From Apoda limacodes (lineage: Eukaryota; Arthropoda; Insecta; Lepidoptera; Limacodidae): 64,000 nt of DNA. The notes under the pieces were generated by a model. That model worked only from the letters and a program-made list of their open reading frames with translations. It was not told the DNA's origin and did no database searches. The position numbers and the translations under genes are program-made. The stretch spans positions 18,158,205 to 18,222,204 of the forward strand of contig OX291558.1 of the NCBI GenBank assembly GCA_946406115.1, given 5' to 3'. Shown here one piece after another: positions 1 through 12,700 of the stretch. The stretch's first letter is position 1. Every line of letters starts with the position of its first letter.

Positions 1-3000
1 AATAAATTTTACTCACTCGCCTCGGCTCAAATTCAATGAGATCTTCATTGGGGCGTAAATAACTCCAGTCTACGTCAAAAGCAAGATTCAAAATAATTAG
101 TTACATCTCGGGGAAGTTTGTTTACGGACTCTGTTTTTGGGGCAAACTGACGAGCTACTAATGTTTTTCGAACATCCTTAATTTGGTAATTACCCTCGTT
201 TTGTGGCAATATTTAAAATTGCCTTCCTAATTTAGGATAATTATGTTTTGTTTAAAATATTTTTAAAATTTCCGACACGCTTCATCGTTTATGTTTCTGC
301 GATATGTTTCATGAAAACAATACCTTATAAGTTAAACATGCGGTGTCTAAAATTTAAAATTTTTTTTTTTTTAAAACCTACAAATTTATTTTATAGTATT
401 AGCATTAAACAAATGAAACCATTCTTTTAAAAAGGCTGCACCAGTACCCTTACCAAATGGGTGGTTGCATGCTTGTGTTTAAAATCTATTCCATTGTCAA
501 TTTTTTTCAAACTTGCAAAGGACTTCCGAAGCAAAGATCTTTGATTTGTTACAAAATCAGCTTTCCTATAAGATGGCCGACTAACGGCAGATCAATATTT
601 TTTTTTTTTAATTTAAAGTCAACAGTTCAATTCCCTTATGCTTTATTCTCTTCATATTTTTCAAAGAGAGAAATGGCAACTATATTCAGATATTGGTTCA
701 AATCACATTTATCTCAAAAGGTTTAATTTAAATCTGATGTCAGTGTTTTTCATTAATAATGCTTTTGTTTTCTTAATTAAGATGCTCTAATTGTTACTGA
801 TTTTTCGCTATTTTTATCAGAAGAAAACTTGGTTTTTTCTACTAAATTGAATCTGAAAGTTAACTATATTTAAACACGGTAAACTAGAGTTATTTTGTGA
901 TGTAATAACAAGAGAATACATTTAAAATATTTTGAAATGAATGAAATTGCCATTTCGTAATAAAAAGTTTTCATTTCGTTTCTAACTGCAGTTTTGTAGT
1001 GTTAAAACTGTTTCACGAGCAATATGAGGTGTGTTCGTTAGCCGTATATACTCTCCAAACACAGCTTTTACATTACGAGCTTTGCAGTTTCTGCTGCGTT
1101 AGTCCTACGTGGCAACTCGTATTCGAATTAATCTGATTTTCGCTGTTTCCATCTTAATGTTAAAAGCTAAATGTAAGAACAATTGAAAGTCCAACATCAA
1201 AATGTCATGTCTAATTTTTAATTCAGATGTTACAGTTTTTGTGTGAAAAAAGTTACACTCTGAAATCTAACACTATACAGGGTTAATTTATTTCAAAATG
1301 GCATTTTCATATTTATAACCCCATTATTTCCTCAGCACAAACTTTGCCTGATTATCCCCAAATATGCAAACATGCAGTTTTACTATTTGTATATATTTGC
1401 ATGTAATTCAAATAAAGACCAGATATTTTATTCTAAAATCTTTATTGTTAAGAAATTATTACTACATTATTTTTTGATCAAAATCGGTTCAGCGGTTTAA
1501 GTGTGAAGAGGTAAGAGACAGGCAGACAGGCAGACGGAGTTACTTTTGCATTTACATAGCATGGATATAATCTTTCAAATTATGACGTGCAAAAACTATA
1601 TTAATTTTTAAATTTATAAATTGTACAATGGTTTCGCAATTTAATAGCTCAATCGCTCTTATAATAAATCTTTTCATGATTTGAACTTTGACGTTTACTA
1701 TTTCAGAATCGACATACAAAATAATAATCAATAATAATAATAAATAATAATAATCCAAAATATTCTTAAAATAATTTTTCATCACCTTTTTCTCATGCAA
1801 CCATCTAATGTTATTTCAAAAACTTATTGAATAAATTCAGTCTCGAAAGTATCTTGGTTTCAAATAGATCTCGAATTCTTTTTACTACGTCTTAGAGAAT
1901 TGTTAAAAGGAATTGAGAACTTTGTTGCTCATATTTATTGGAAAAAGTACTAATATTATTGGTTTTATGTTAAAAATTAAAGACACATCGTTTCTAAATG
2001 AATTATACCTATAGGTAGTTCTTATTTATAAATTGTATCTACCGACAAAATGTCTTATTATTTCGTTTAAATAAAAGACATTAAATCAAAATGTAGTAGA
2101 AACGGTATGTTCATCCATCTCTTTGAAAGGTTTCTGCCTTTGATGTTATATTCAGCAGGGCAAAGCATTTTAAACTCATATTTTTATAGAAGTAGCTACT
2201 ACGAGGTAAAACACATAAAAAAAATAATAAGGTAGTACCTACTCTGCTTCGGGGCTTATATCGCAAAACTGAAAAAACTTTAATGAGAGTGTCATACATG
2301 TCAACGCATTTTTTTTCACTATACTACTAAGGTATATTTTTTCGTAATTTTATATGACTTATAGACAAAAATGTAAAAATTTACCCTAGCTCTATTCCGC
2401 ATCTATAAACCAAAATTTTATTTTCCTCTACATTGTTTCAATATTTCTAAATATAAAAAGGTTCTGAATCGCACTTCTTTGTTCTTCTAGTGTAAAAGAC
2501 AATAAGTACTTATAAATGTTTGTGTATCTTGTTTATCCCGTAGAAATATTTAAACTGGAAAATTATTTATATTCAAATATTAAATACATTTTTGATCAAA
2601 ACACTAACTTTAAGGCAGCGCCCTACCCGAAGGTGCAGTTTCGATGTCGGAAGTCGACCAACCACCCATTAGGAAATTAAATGCTTTTAAAATCCTAATA
2701 GCGGCGTGAAGTCGACTTACGCCAACACAATACTGCAGCTGTTATTTTATCATACTACAATGTTAGCCACCAGGGGTCGTAAGAGACGGTAAAATTAGTT
2801 GGTGGTTCGTAATAATGTAATATTAAAAGTTACAAATAGCGCGGCGCAGCGCCAAGATGCTGGTTGTATGTACTAGAGTAAGGAAATATTTTTGCAAACC
2901 AAAATTTACCGTTAGTAGTTTCTAACTCGGTATATCGTGACATTCCTAGTGAATTTCTGCTTCAAGTTTAAGTGAAGTTAGTTCTGGAGGTTTTTTAAAT

Positions 3001-3038
3001 AGGTCTGCTATTCAAATAATGCTATCCATATTCAAAGT
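1..3038. other. Intergenic DNA without a recognisable gene
   Basis: No ORF here resembles a known protein. Around 1465-1550 lies text typical of the 3' part of an insect RTE-like LINE (a 'tcaaaatcggttcagcggtt' stretch followed by 'gaagaggtaa' and runs of 'caggcaga'). An ATA/ATT-rich microsatellite is at about 1720-1760. The stretch 2610-2880 is less AT-rich than its surroundings, but I cannot assign it. A 5' non-coding exon or regulatory DNA of the downstream moody gene could lie here, but nothing in the sequence identifies one. Confidence 0.5.
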
Positions 3039-3367
3039 TTTATTTTATTACACCTATAAATTTATTACTTTACTACAACAGGGTATAACTAGGTACTTTA
3101 GATATTGATAAATATAATCACTATTAATTTTGAATGTATCCTAATGTTTTATTTTATTACATCTATAAATTTATTACTTTACTACAACAGGGTATAACTA
3201 GGTACTTTAGATATTGATAAATATAATCACTATTAATTTTGAATGTATCCTAATGTTTTATTTTATTACACCTATAAATTTATTACTTTACTACAACAGG
3301 GTATAACTAGGTACTTTAGATATTGATAAATATAATCACTATTAATTTTGAATGTATCCTAATGTTT
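3039..3367. repeat. Tandem repeat, 109 bp unit x 3
   Basis: Three consecutive copies start at about 3041, 3150 and 3259. They are almost identical; the clear difference is a C to T change in the second copy ('cacctat' versus 'catctat'). Such similarity implies a recent duplication. No coding potential was seen. Confidence 0.9.
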
Positions 3368-6349
3368 CCATCAGCTTTTCTAGATTTAATGAGGAAATCA
3401 CCGAAGAATCAAAATCATCGTTATACCTTTATATTTCACAACCCAAACATTAATTTTATTTCATAGTCAGTCATCTCACCGACTTTGATAAATGTGACAA
3501 CGTCGAGCATAAATTCTATGACTATGACCTGACTAAATAGGGTAGTCATGTGAGCTCGCATTACAAATTATGATTACAACTAATATCGGATAAGTAAGTG
3601 CATAGTAGATAGAGTCCTTCAAACTAAACTGCGCCTCATTCATACAACCCATTCAATCGGCTCTTATCAAGTCTTGCCATACCATGTTGACGCGGTCGTG
3701 CAACGATCCATGGCGATTGGCTTTCTTTGTTGCCGCTCACGCTTCACTGGGCGACATGAGCGGATTTAGGTGCGGCCATGAAAGGAGCTGTATGTGCTAT
3801 TTGTAAATGATCATGGATTAATTAAGGGTACGCTATTCACAGCGCGCTCCGTACAAGCGAAGTTTAATCCTATTTTTATTTTTTTATTTTCAAATTTGAT
3901 TGAAAATATACAAACTAATATCTAACTGTGTAGTAAAAATTAATCCAACGTGTTTGAGAGAAACATACCAAAACATTTCATTAAATATCAACTATTTAGT
4001 TTTACTATCCTTCAAATGTGATGAAAACAGTCGTAGGACACTCGTGAGATCTGCTTAATTGTATAATAATGTACTATTATAACATCACCACCACAATTAT
4101 ATAGGACTTCTACCGTTTTAGAATCAGAATTACGTAAATTAAGAATTGGCGAAAAAAACTGCCCAGTCTCTTTTTATTACGCTTTCAGTCGCCACAGCTA
4201 TCTAAGTTTATTATATCTATTCATAACCTAACTAACAAAAAATGTTACTTTCAAATTTCACAAATAGATAATAATAATAAATTGGGAACTAAAAATAATA
4301 TCATCTACTCTATTACTTATTCATTTTTCTTTCAGAGCTATAGAGGAAAGATGTGTAGTTACAAAAAATAAATAGATAGAAATTATTTTATTAATCGAAA
4401 AAACAAAAAAAAAGTTAATTCGGTATAAAATAAAGTGCAGGTTATGCAACGTATTTCAACTAATGTTCAACACCTTTTTACTTATTTTTGTGTGTGCTTT
4501 TATCAAAGATTAAACATAGAACCATATTTTTACTTTGGTAACCATTTACTTGGGTGGTACACAAAAGCTGGGGTAATAAATGCAATTACTGTTGGATATA
4601 ACAGCATGGTAACGTAAGAATAGCGTATAGCTACTATAATATACTATAAGTGAACAATACCAAATAATAAAATACATATAGAATTTACTTCCGTAATAAT
4701 CACGAAGTGCCTACTTTGTATTCATCCGAATATATTCGCGTCGGCACATCCCTAATCAAAAATGATCGGTAACATCCGATTCGCATGTGGGGGACTTCAA
4801 TCAATGGACGTTAGATTGATGGAACTGTTTCAAAGTATGTCGTTTCAATTACGCAAAACAATTTGCTCCCTATACCTGTGTGAAATGGATACTACAAGGT
4901 GTCAACTACATGGTGGGTTTTAGAGCTCCATTATAGCCAGTACTAGACTTGCCAGCCATTAATTATACTTATGAAGTGTGCTATAGCTGCAACAATAGTT
5001 CGTTTAAGCTCGGTTATAATTATTATTCCCGCGGGAACGTTTACATTTTCCGGGATAAAAGTAGCCTATGTGTTAATCCAGGTTGTCAGCTACGTCCACA
5101 CTAAAATTCATCAAAATAGGTCCAGCCGTTTGAGCGTGAAGAAGTAACAAACATACAAACACACTCATAAACTTTCGCCTTTGTAATACTAGTGTGATAA
5201 TGGAGAGCATATTCTTTTTTAAGGTATATATGTATAGACTACAAGCTTATTCCGACGACTTCTTTCCCGTGGACTTTTGAAAAAAAGAAATCTTTGAACT
5301 GTTTATTGTTTTGTCTACAAAAATGTTGGGGTTCCCTATTGTGTGCTCTAGCGTAAATACGGTACTAGGCGGTCGTCACCCTTCCCGGGTACTGTACACA
5401 AATGCGACGTGGTGCGAAGAAACACATTTTTTTGTTGGAAACGATTTTTTAAGTTAAGCAACGTCTGGCTTGGTCAGTACTTAGGGCCGGTATTTCAATC
5501 ACTACTTATTCTTTTGCTTAAGTTAGGATGTAAGTTTAAGATAAGTTGAATATTTGAGGACTGAATGTGTATTTCAATGTAACTCAGCTACAACTTAACT
5601 TAATCTCAGATTTTGGAAGGGTGAACATGTTGTGCAACATGGCAAAACAATACATTCAGTATTGTCCGTTCAATTTTGACCTCTGTAAGGGTTGCTATAG
5701 CACACTGTTACACAAACGCTTTTTACTACCTGCTTTTGCCATTCGAATCATTGTGCTCTGTAAACTGAATGCAATTATTTCTAAAAAGTAGATCATTAGT
5801 TAGGTAGGTATTTCATTATATCCATGTATTTTTTATTCCATGAAATCCAATTATTTTTCAGTAGTTTATAAGTTTGTGCATAGTTTAAAATATAAAGAAG
5901 ACTTAAAGAAACGCTTCCTCTTACCTTTTTTTTTTGATAGACTGGGCCTACGCCTTTGTTAATTGTCAGGGTCACTTTAAATTGTTCCAATAACCTTAGA
6001 GGCGACTGATGACGTAACGGTTTAGTCATGAAATTAAAGATGACAAGTTGAATAAAAGAATCGATCTACGGTGTATGTAACAATGACTGACTTTAGATTG
6101 TCAAAATAATCATGGTATAATTAAAAACTAGTGAACGTTGTATATAATTTTATATATGTCGCAGCCATCTGGTTAAGTTAGCCAGTTTATTGGACGCCTA
6201 GGCAGATCGTCAAGTAAGGAAAATAAAGAAACACAAAACGCGCTATATAAGTCATGAATGTTGGGTTAGGTTCAGTTTCTCTTTTGTAAACGTAAATGCG
6301 GAGCGAGCGAAGCTAGCGGAGCATTCCAGTCAAGTTTTATATTATAATC
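3368..6349. other. Intergenic DNA with an RTE-like LINE tail
   Basis: No gene is recognisable. The segment 5025-5190 has the typical insect LINE 3' text: 'cccgcgggaac', then 'gggataaaagtagcctatgt', then 'gtccagccgtttgagcgtga', ending near 'cgcctttgtaatactagtgt'. The rest is AT-rich with short chance ORFs only. Confidence 0.5.
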
Positions 6350-6661
6350 TGTTCAGTTATATGATAATTTCTTTTCCATACTTAACGATCTGCATAGGCG
6401 TCCAATTAACTTGCTAATTAAACCATCATGACTCGTCAGAGATGTTACGGACGTATGGTTATAAAATCCATGTTTCGCCATTGGTATTCCGTCCCACAAA
6501 CGTGATGCCCACCGCATATCGCCGTGCCATGCACAAACCAGTGTCGAGACGAATTTACAATTACGAATTGTATCAATATTGGTTGCCAGTAAGGACAGGG
6601 AATCAAAACCGGGACCTTTGACGTGGCAGCCGCTCTGCCACTGCGCCACTCGGTACTCCAA
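6350..6661 (-). mobile_element. tRNA-derived SINE, - strand
   Basis: Read on the - strand from 6661, the head contains an A-box-like 'gagtggcgcagtggcagagc' and a B-box-like 'ggttttgattccc' about 30 bases later, as in tRNA-derived SINEs. The tail runs towards AT-rich DNA near 6350. The 102-residue ORF across it is a by-product. The head resembles the tRNA-like block at 14403-14485. Confidence 0.65.
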
Positions 6662-6736
6662 TATAATGTAAATATAATTTTTATAACAAAAGATTTATAT
6701 CATGACTAATAAATAAATATTTTTTTATTGTTTTAG

Positions 6737-6799
6737 ATAATTCAAGATGAATCTCGCAGAAGAAATTAACTCTACTTTAATACAAAGCGAATTGTCAAA
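6737..6799 (+). CDS. moody: moody exon 1: start codon and extracellular N-terminus
   Basis: A 'ttgttttag' acceptor at 6736 is followed by ten untranslated bases, ATG at 6747, 17 codons (MNLAEEINSTLIQSELS) and two bases before a strong 'gtaagt' donor at 6800. The two-base overhang exactly fits the one base that opens exon 2, restoring Lys-18. The acceptor implies at least one further 5' untranslated exon upstream, not identified. The exon was chosen by phase, splice signals and the N-glycosylation site, since N-termini of this family are not conserved. Confidence 0.72.
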
Positions 6800-9700
6800 G
6801 TAAGTACAATTGCCTACCTTCTTTTGCACGCTGACAAAGTTTATCGTTCTTTCACTGTTCAGTGAATATTTTATTATTGAACTAATTTAGATTTTGCTTC
6901 GAGTTAATACTTTTACAAATTTTTGATTTATACATTCTTTGGGTATTGAATATTATTATGCTGTGCTCGAAAATATTTTGAAGTTCTTGCCTAACGCACA
7001 CAAAACTTTAGAGCCTCTTCCTTTTTTTGCAGTTGGTCTTACTTATCTCCCCATTTTTTATACCACTAAGGTGGCAAAAAAGCTTGCGGTCCGCCTCAGG
7101 GTAAGCGGTCACCGCAGCCTATGGTCTATAAACTAGACCTATGATATAAAACCTTGTGATAAACGACTTATAGGTCTAAGATATAAAACCTAGTGATTAA
7201 CGGCTTATAGACCTATACTATAAAACCTAGTTATAAACGACCTATGGGTCTAAGATATAAATCCTTGGGATAAACGATGCCTATGATATTAAAACTTGTG
7301 ATAAACGACTGATAGATCTATAATATAAAACCTAGTGATAAAAGAGTAATGGGTATATGATATAAAACCTAGTTATAAACGACTTATGGGTCTATGATAT
7401 AAAATCTAGTGATAAAACTGATAAACGACAAATGGGCCTATGATATAAAATCATTTTAGTCCAGACACACTGTATCAGAAATAGTCTTACAGCGATTGAT
7501 ACGTCACCTGTCCTACAGGTCCTAAATATGGTTGGTAAAAAGAGGTTGTCCCCCAAATGATGTTATGGATGTGGGTTACTAACTGCCATGTTATTCCTCT
7601 TTAGGATTGAAACCATGAAGCTAATGAAGATACATGGTCGAAACATCAATAATATTCGCAAATTTAGTAGGTAGAATTTTGAACAAATACCTGTACCTAA
7701 AAATGATAATCTACAACAGAACTAAGGTGCGTTGCTAGTGATAATTTATGTTACAAAAACGTATATTCTAATTGTTGGCCTTTTTAAACTAGCTAAGAGT
7801 CGCTTACGCGATAGAATCCGGAACGAGGAAATTCTTCGAAGAACCAAAGTTATCAATAAAAGTTAATCAGTTAGCAAGCTTTAGTGGCAATGGGCAGGCC
7901 ACATCGCTCGTTGAATCGATAACCGATGGGTGCTATAGATTCTTGAGTGGCGACTATAGATCGGAAGACGCAGCGATGGGCGGCGTGCTACCAGGTGAAC
8001 TGATGTCCTAGTTAGAGCCGCAGAAAACCAGTGAAAGCAGGCGCCTCAAAACCGGCCGTTTTGCAGAGACATATGAGGCCTACCTCCAACAGTGGATGTC
8101 TTCCGATTACGAAGACGACGACGTGTGCTCCTTTGTAAGCCAATGTTAGCATAGATAAGCAGATATTTTACTTACCGTTTGCTTAACTTCTACTGAACAT
8201 CAAATATAAATACCTACAGCCATGCACACACATGAATAATCCATACTTATATTCTACATGCGAAAGTATGTCTGTCTGTTTGTCTGCTACCTCTTCGTGC
8301 TTAAACCGCTGTACAGATTAAGATGAAATTTGGCATGGAGATTGTTTCAGTCCCGGGAAAGGATATAGGCTACTAGAAAACGTCAAGTGTGTGTCGGTGT
8401 TTTTCTAAAACTGAGGAGTTTCCGTTGAAATCATACACCGATAACCGAATTAAGGGCGGGTGAAACCGCGGGCAAAAGCTAATATAAAACTTTTTACGAG
8501 ACATTCAACGACATTTTACCTAATATCACTACTTACAGATAAGTGAATCTAATTAAGCCGACTGTAAATAAGGATACAGTATTCTATGTTTCTAAGGCAA
8601 CTGAATGACGTGGGCGTTACTTACGATCTTATCAGTTGATTCAACGCAGGCTTCTAATTAAGCCGTGGCTACACAACATCTGTAATAACAAGACAGTACA
8701 ATAACCTAATAAATGCTTAATATCTGATAATAATTAACAACCTCTGAAACATAAATTGTGGGGCATCAAAAGTAACTACTTAATCTAATTCAAATAAGCA
8801 AAAAAATTTAAAAAGGGTCAAAGGGCGAGTCACACACGTGTACCGTGTGTTCCTTACTTAATAAGAACTACAAATGTATTTTTGTAAGTCAAAATTGTGT
8901 ATGATAAACAGAATATGGATAGATAATTTTATTTATCAGTTTGAACTATTTTAGATTTTTAGGCTTGAAATCTTTGGAAATAAAAAGGGTGGCCATTTCC
9001 TGTTTTAACATTTTTTGCAATGCCCATAAGTCAAAAATTATAATAACTAACCCAGATACCTAATGCTATAAACAATTTTCATGTGCAAATAAAGACCGTT
9101 CATATCACCTTACTTGCTGCAGTAGCTCCAGTTTCAAATAGGATGGTGCCCCAATTGGAATATTAACCTACTAGCTTCAGAGAATACAATTCGCAGCGCC
9201 TCGCAGCTTGCGGTATGCAAAATAATTGTCCACTTATTTTGACACTTCCTAATTAAACATTACGAAATTTTGAAGAATTGTTCCAGGAATAAATATCTAG
9301 GTCTGCATTGTGCCAGTTTTCTATTAAATTGTATACGTTAATAGTTATACAGGACTCCAGTTTTTCATAAAAATGGTCTTTCATACAAATTTTCAGTTAG
9401 TTTAAACATTTTTAGGATTGTGGAAAACCATAGACTTAGATATTCGGCTTAAGGTTAGGTCTACAAAATTTCACAGTGTTTAATCAGTAAAGGTCAAAAA
9501 TAAATGGAAAATTCGTTTGTATGAAGCACGCTGCGAGGCGCCGCGAATCGTAGGTATTCTCTTAAAGCTTGCGAACTCTCAAACTGTACCCAATTTCCTA
9601 ACATCTGCTATATACTATGCTGATCGCTTGTTTTAATAATTCTATTGTTAGAAATATGGGCCTTAATTCATCATGTTGCGCTGGTAAATAATAATATAGC

Positions 9701-12700
9701 GAGCATACTTGCGGCACATCTGTTTTTTGTAGTACTTAGTTTTAAAAACAGTTTTTACAGGCTACTAAATATTTTAAAACTTTACACTACTTCATTTTTA
9801 ATATTTTTTTAAATTGTAATAGCATTATGAGAAAAGAAAAGAGCAGGTCTGTAATATGGGCCTAAAGGACACATATGTATGTTTTTTAAATACCCCATCG
9901 TGTGGGGTATCGTTGGATAGGTTTTAAAAATTGCATTGGAAGTTTTACGGGAACTTTTCGTTATTACGTGTATATTTAAACAGTTGTTATCTTTCAAAAA
10001 CAATAATTTAATTTTGGTGTAACTTCGCCTTTTAAGACATGTGGTCCTAAAATTTTTAAAAAAGACTTAATAATAGAGTTTTAAAAATAATTACTAGTTA
10101 TTAGAATAAAACTTTATTTTTATAGTAGTAAGGGATGCGAAAATTTAAAAACTTATACTTGATTTTTTTTTTTATTTATACCACTAAGGTGGCAAACAAG
10201 CATACGGCCCGCCTGATGGTAAGCGGTCACCGTAGCTTATGAAAATGTTCTAGTAACACTAATTCAACTCAAAATTAATGTGTGTCCATATACGCACTGA
10301 GACGTTTTATTTAAATTATGTTTTTATTTAAGTAATTCAACCACAAATGACCAACTCGGAATCAAATCGCACGTCCACAGAACGAATCATATTTCCTTGA
10401 TCTGTGACTAAGGTAACATAACCATAGGGTAAAAAATACGTATTAACTTTGCATAATTAGATGACGGTCGTCATACCGTGTTTGTATTGGCCTTTACAAC
10501 GATTATGTGAACCATCTACGTGCTGCGGTCACTGTGACGAGGAAAAATGTGATAACACCCAACTGACTTGACACTGGCTGAGCGCATCATGGGCTTAACC
10601 TGCAAATTAATTATTGTTATGCATAAAACATATACCTTGTTAGACTTGAATTGAATATAATATACCTAATGTTTAAATATTTCTTAATCAGACTTATGCA
10701 ATAGAAATGATGATAGAGAGACCATTGAGTAAACTTTTGTTTAGAGAAGATTAAGGGAGACTAGAAGAGACTTTATGAACAAACATCATGTCACACGTGA
10801 AATATCAATTACGTCACATATTACGAGATATCCATAATAAATAATAAATAAATAAATATTTTTGGACATTACACACATCGCTGTCTGGCCAATACCAGAC
10901 AACGGATGCAAATACATATACAGTACTTTTTTTTAACACATTGTTTGTCCAGTGCGGGAATCGAACCCTGCACAGCAGCCGGTCACACTACCAACTAAGC
11001 TGCGAGGGAGTCATGTAGGGTTACAAGGAAAGTCGACCTACTCGTAAATATTCAAAAGGAAATAACCCGCAGTTTTTTCCTGTATAATTCAGACGTATTC
11101 CCTGTTTCCTTCCTTCCTTGATCGTATTAGAGCTATCATTTTTATGTATGATAGATATACACAATCAGTACGTAGGTGTATATGTTTTCTTTTTTTGATA
11201 TACCATTAGGGCCCTGCAAAAGACCAAAAAGTCCCACGTCACGCAGTACAAGAAACAGTCCGAAAATCCAAGCCAAGTAACGTTTTTACAGAAAATTGCA
11301 AATTACACGGTATAGAACATCTACCACGAATAGCATGAATTGAGCAGAGCAGACTAAAGGCGTTTCAAAGATGTATTGTTAATAAAATTTGTATTACTCG
11401 GTCGCAAAAACCCGACCCTTTTTTCATTGTTTCTTGGTGGCAGGTATAAAACAGCTAATGATTGGCATCGAAGGTTTTTCCTTTAAACTTGCACTAGGGC
11501 TCATTTTTGTCTAACAATCTACAACAGACCTAGTTAATTAAGAAGCCAAAAAGATGTAGATGTAGATTAGCAGTATAACTTCTAAAGAACTTTTTACAAT
11601 AAACGTGTTCCAAAGTTATGAACTCTAACAATCTGGAAGGCGCGGGAAGACCTGTTCCAGACATAGGCCAGTGCAGCCCATACACTGCAATTTTTGAGAC
11701 AGCAAGGGTGCCAAAGTGCAGTGTAGGAGAGGAGGCTAGTACGTTGTAAAAGTGAAGTTGTCACATAAAAAATGTAAAGTCAAACTAAATTATTGTAAAA
11801 TCAACAATATAAATGTAAAGTCAACAAAACAATTGGAACATAAAGAAAATAATTGTAAAGTCGACTTAATACTGATTATAACTTAAGTGAGTATCAAATT
11901 TATTTGTAAAACTTAAACTTACGGCGATGTTATTTAATTAGGTAATTTGCTTTTTGTTTATTAATATGGGTTAGTACATACAAGAGGTTACAAAACATAA
12001 AAGAATTACCATATCCTGTGTACAAGGCAAAAAGTTATTTTTATTTTGACTTACGGCATTATTTAAACAAACATTTTCGGAAAACATAAAGAACAAAAAT
12101 ATCGTTGCTACTAAAAGATAAAGAATAATAAAAAATAGTAACAAAAAAACCACCAAAGATATTTCGATGGATCGTCTAACTAATTAACAACCAGCCACTT
12201 AAGTACAACCACATGTATGTATGTAGCTTAACTCTGGTTTCCATGTTTAGATACCAAATTTATATGGAACCATCCCCGAGTTATAGCCAATTGAATGAAA
12301 AAAAAATTAAAAATAAAAACCGGTCAAGTGCGAGTCGCACACCGAGGGTTCCGTAAAGCTAAACTGTATTGAGGGACAAACTTAACTTTGCCATCAATAT
12401 AGGTCGCGGTTAGTTTACCAACCACCAAGTTTATAATCGAAAAAAAAATCTTTTTGTGATTGTAACAACAAATTTACGGTTTTTAGATTTTTTTTTCTTT
12501 ATGTGTGCTACATGACATTGCTTCTTGCCAAATTTCATGATTCTTGGTCTACGGGAAGTACTCCATCGGTTTTTATTTATTTGCGTCACAATATGCGACT
12601 AAAATAACCGTATTTTGGGCATATTTTATATTGCATTGACTTATTAGAAGTGTGATTTTTTTACAACTTTAAGTGACCGTAAATTTTAGTATTTTATATT

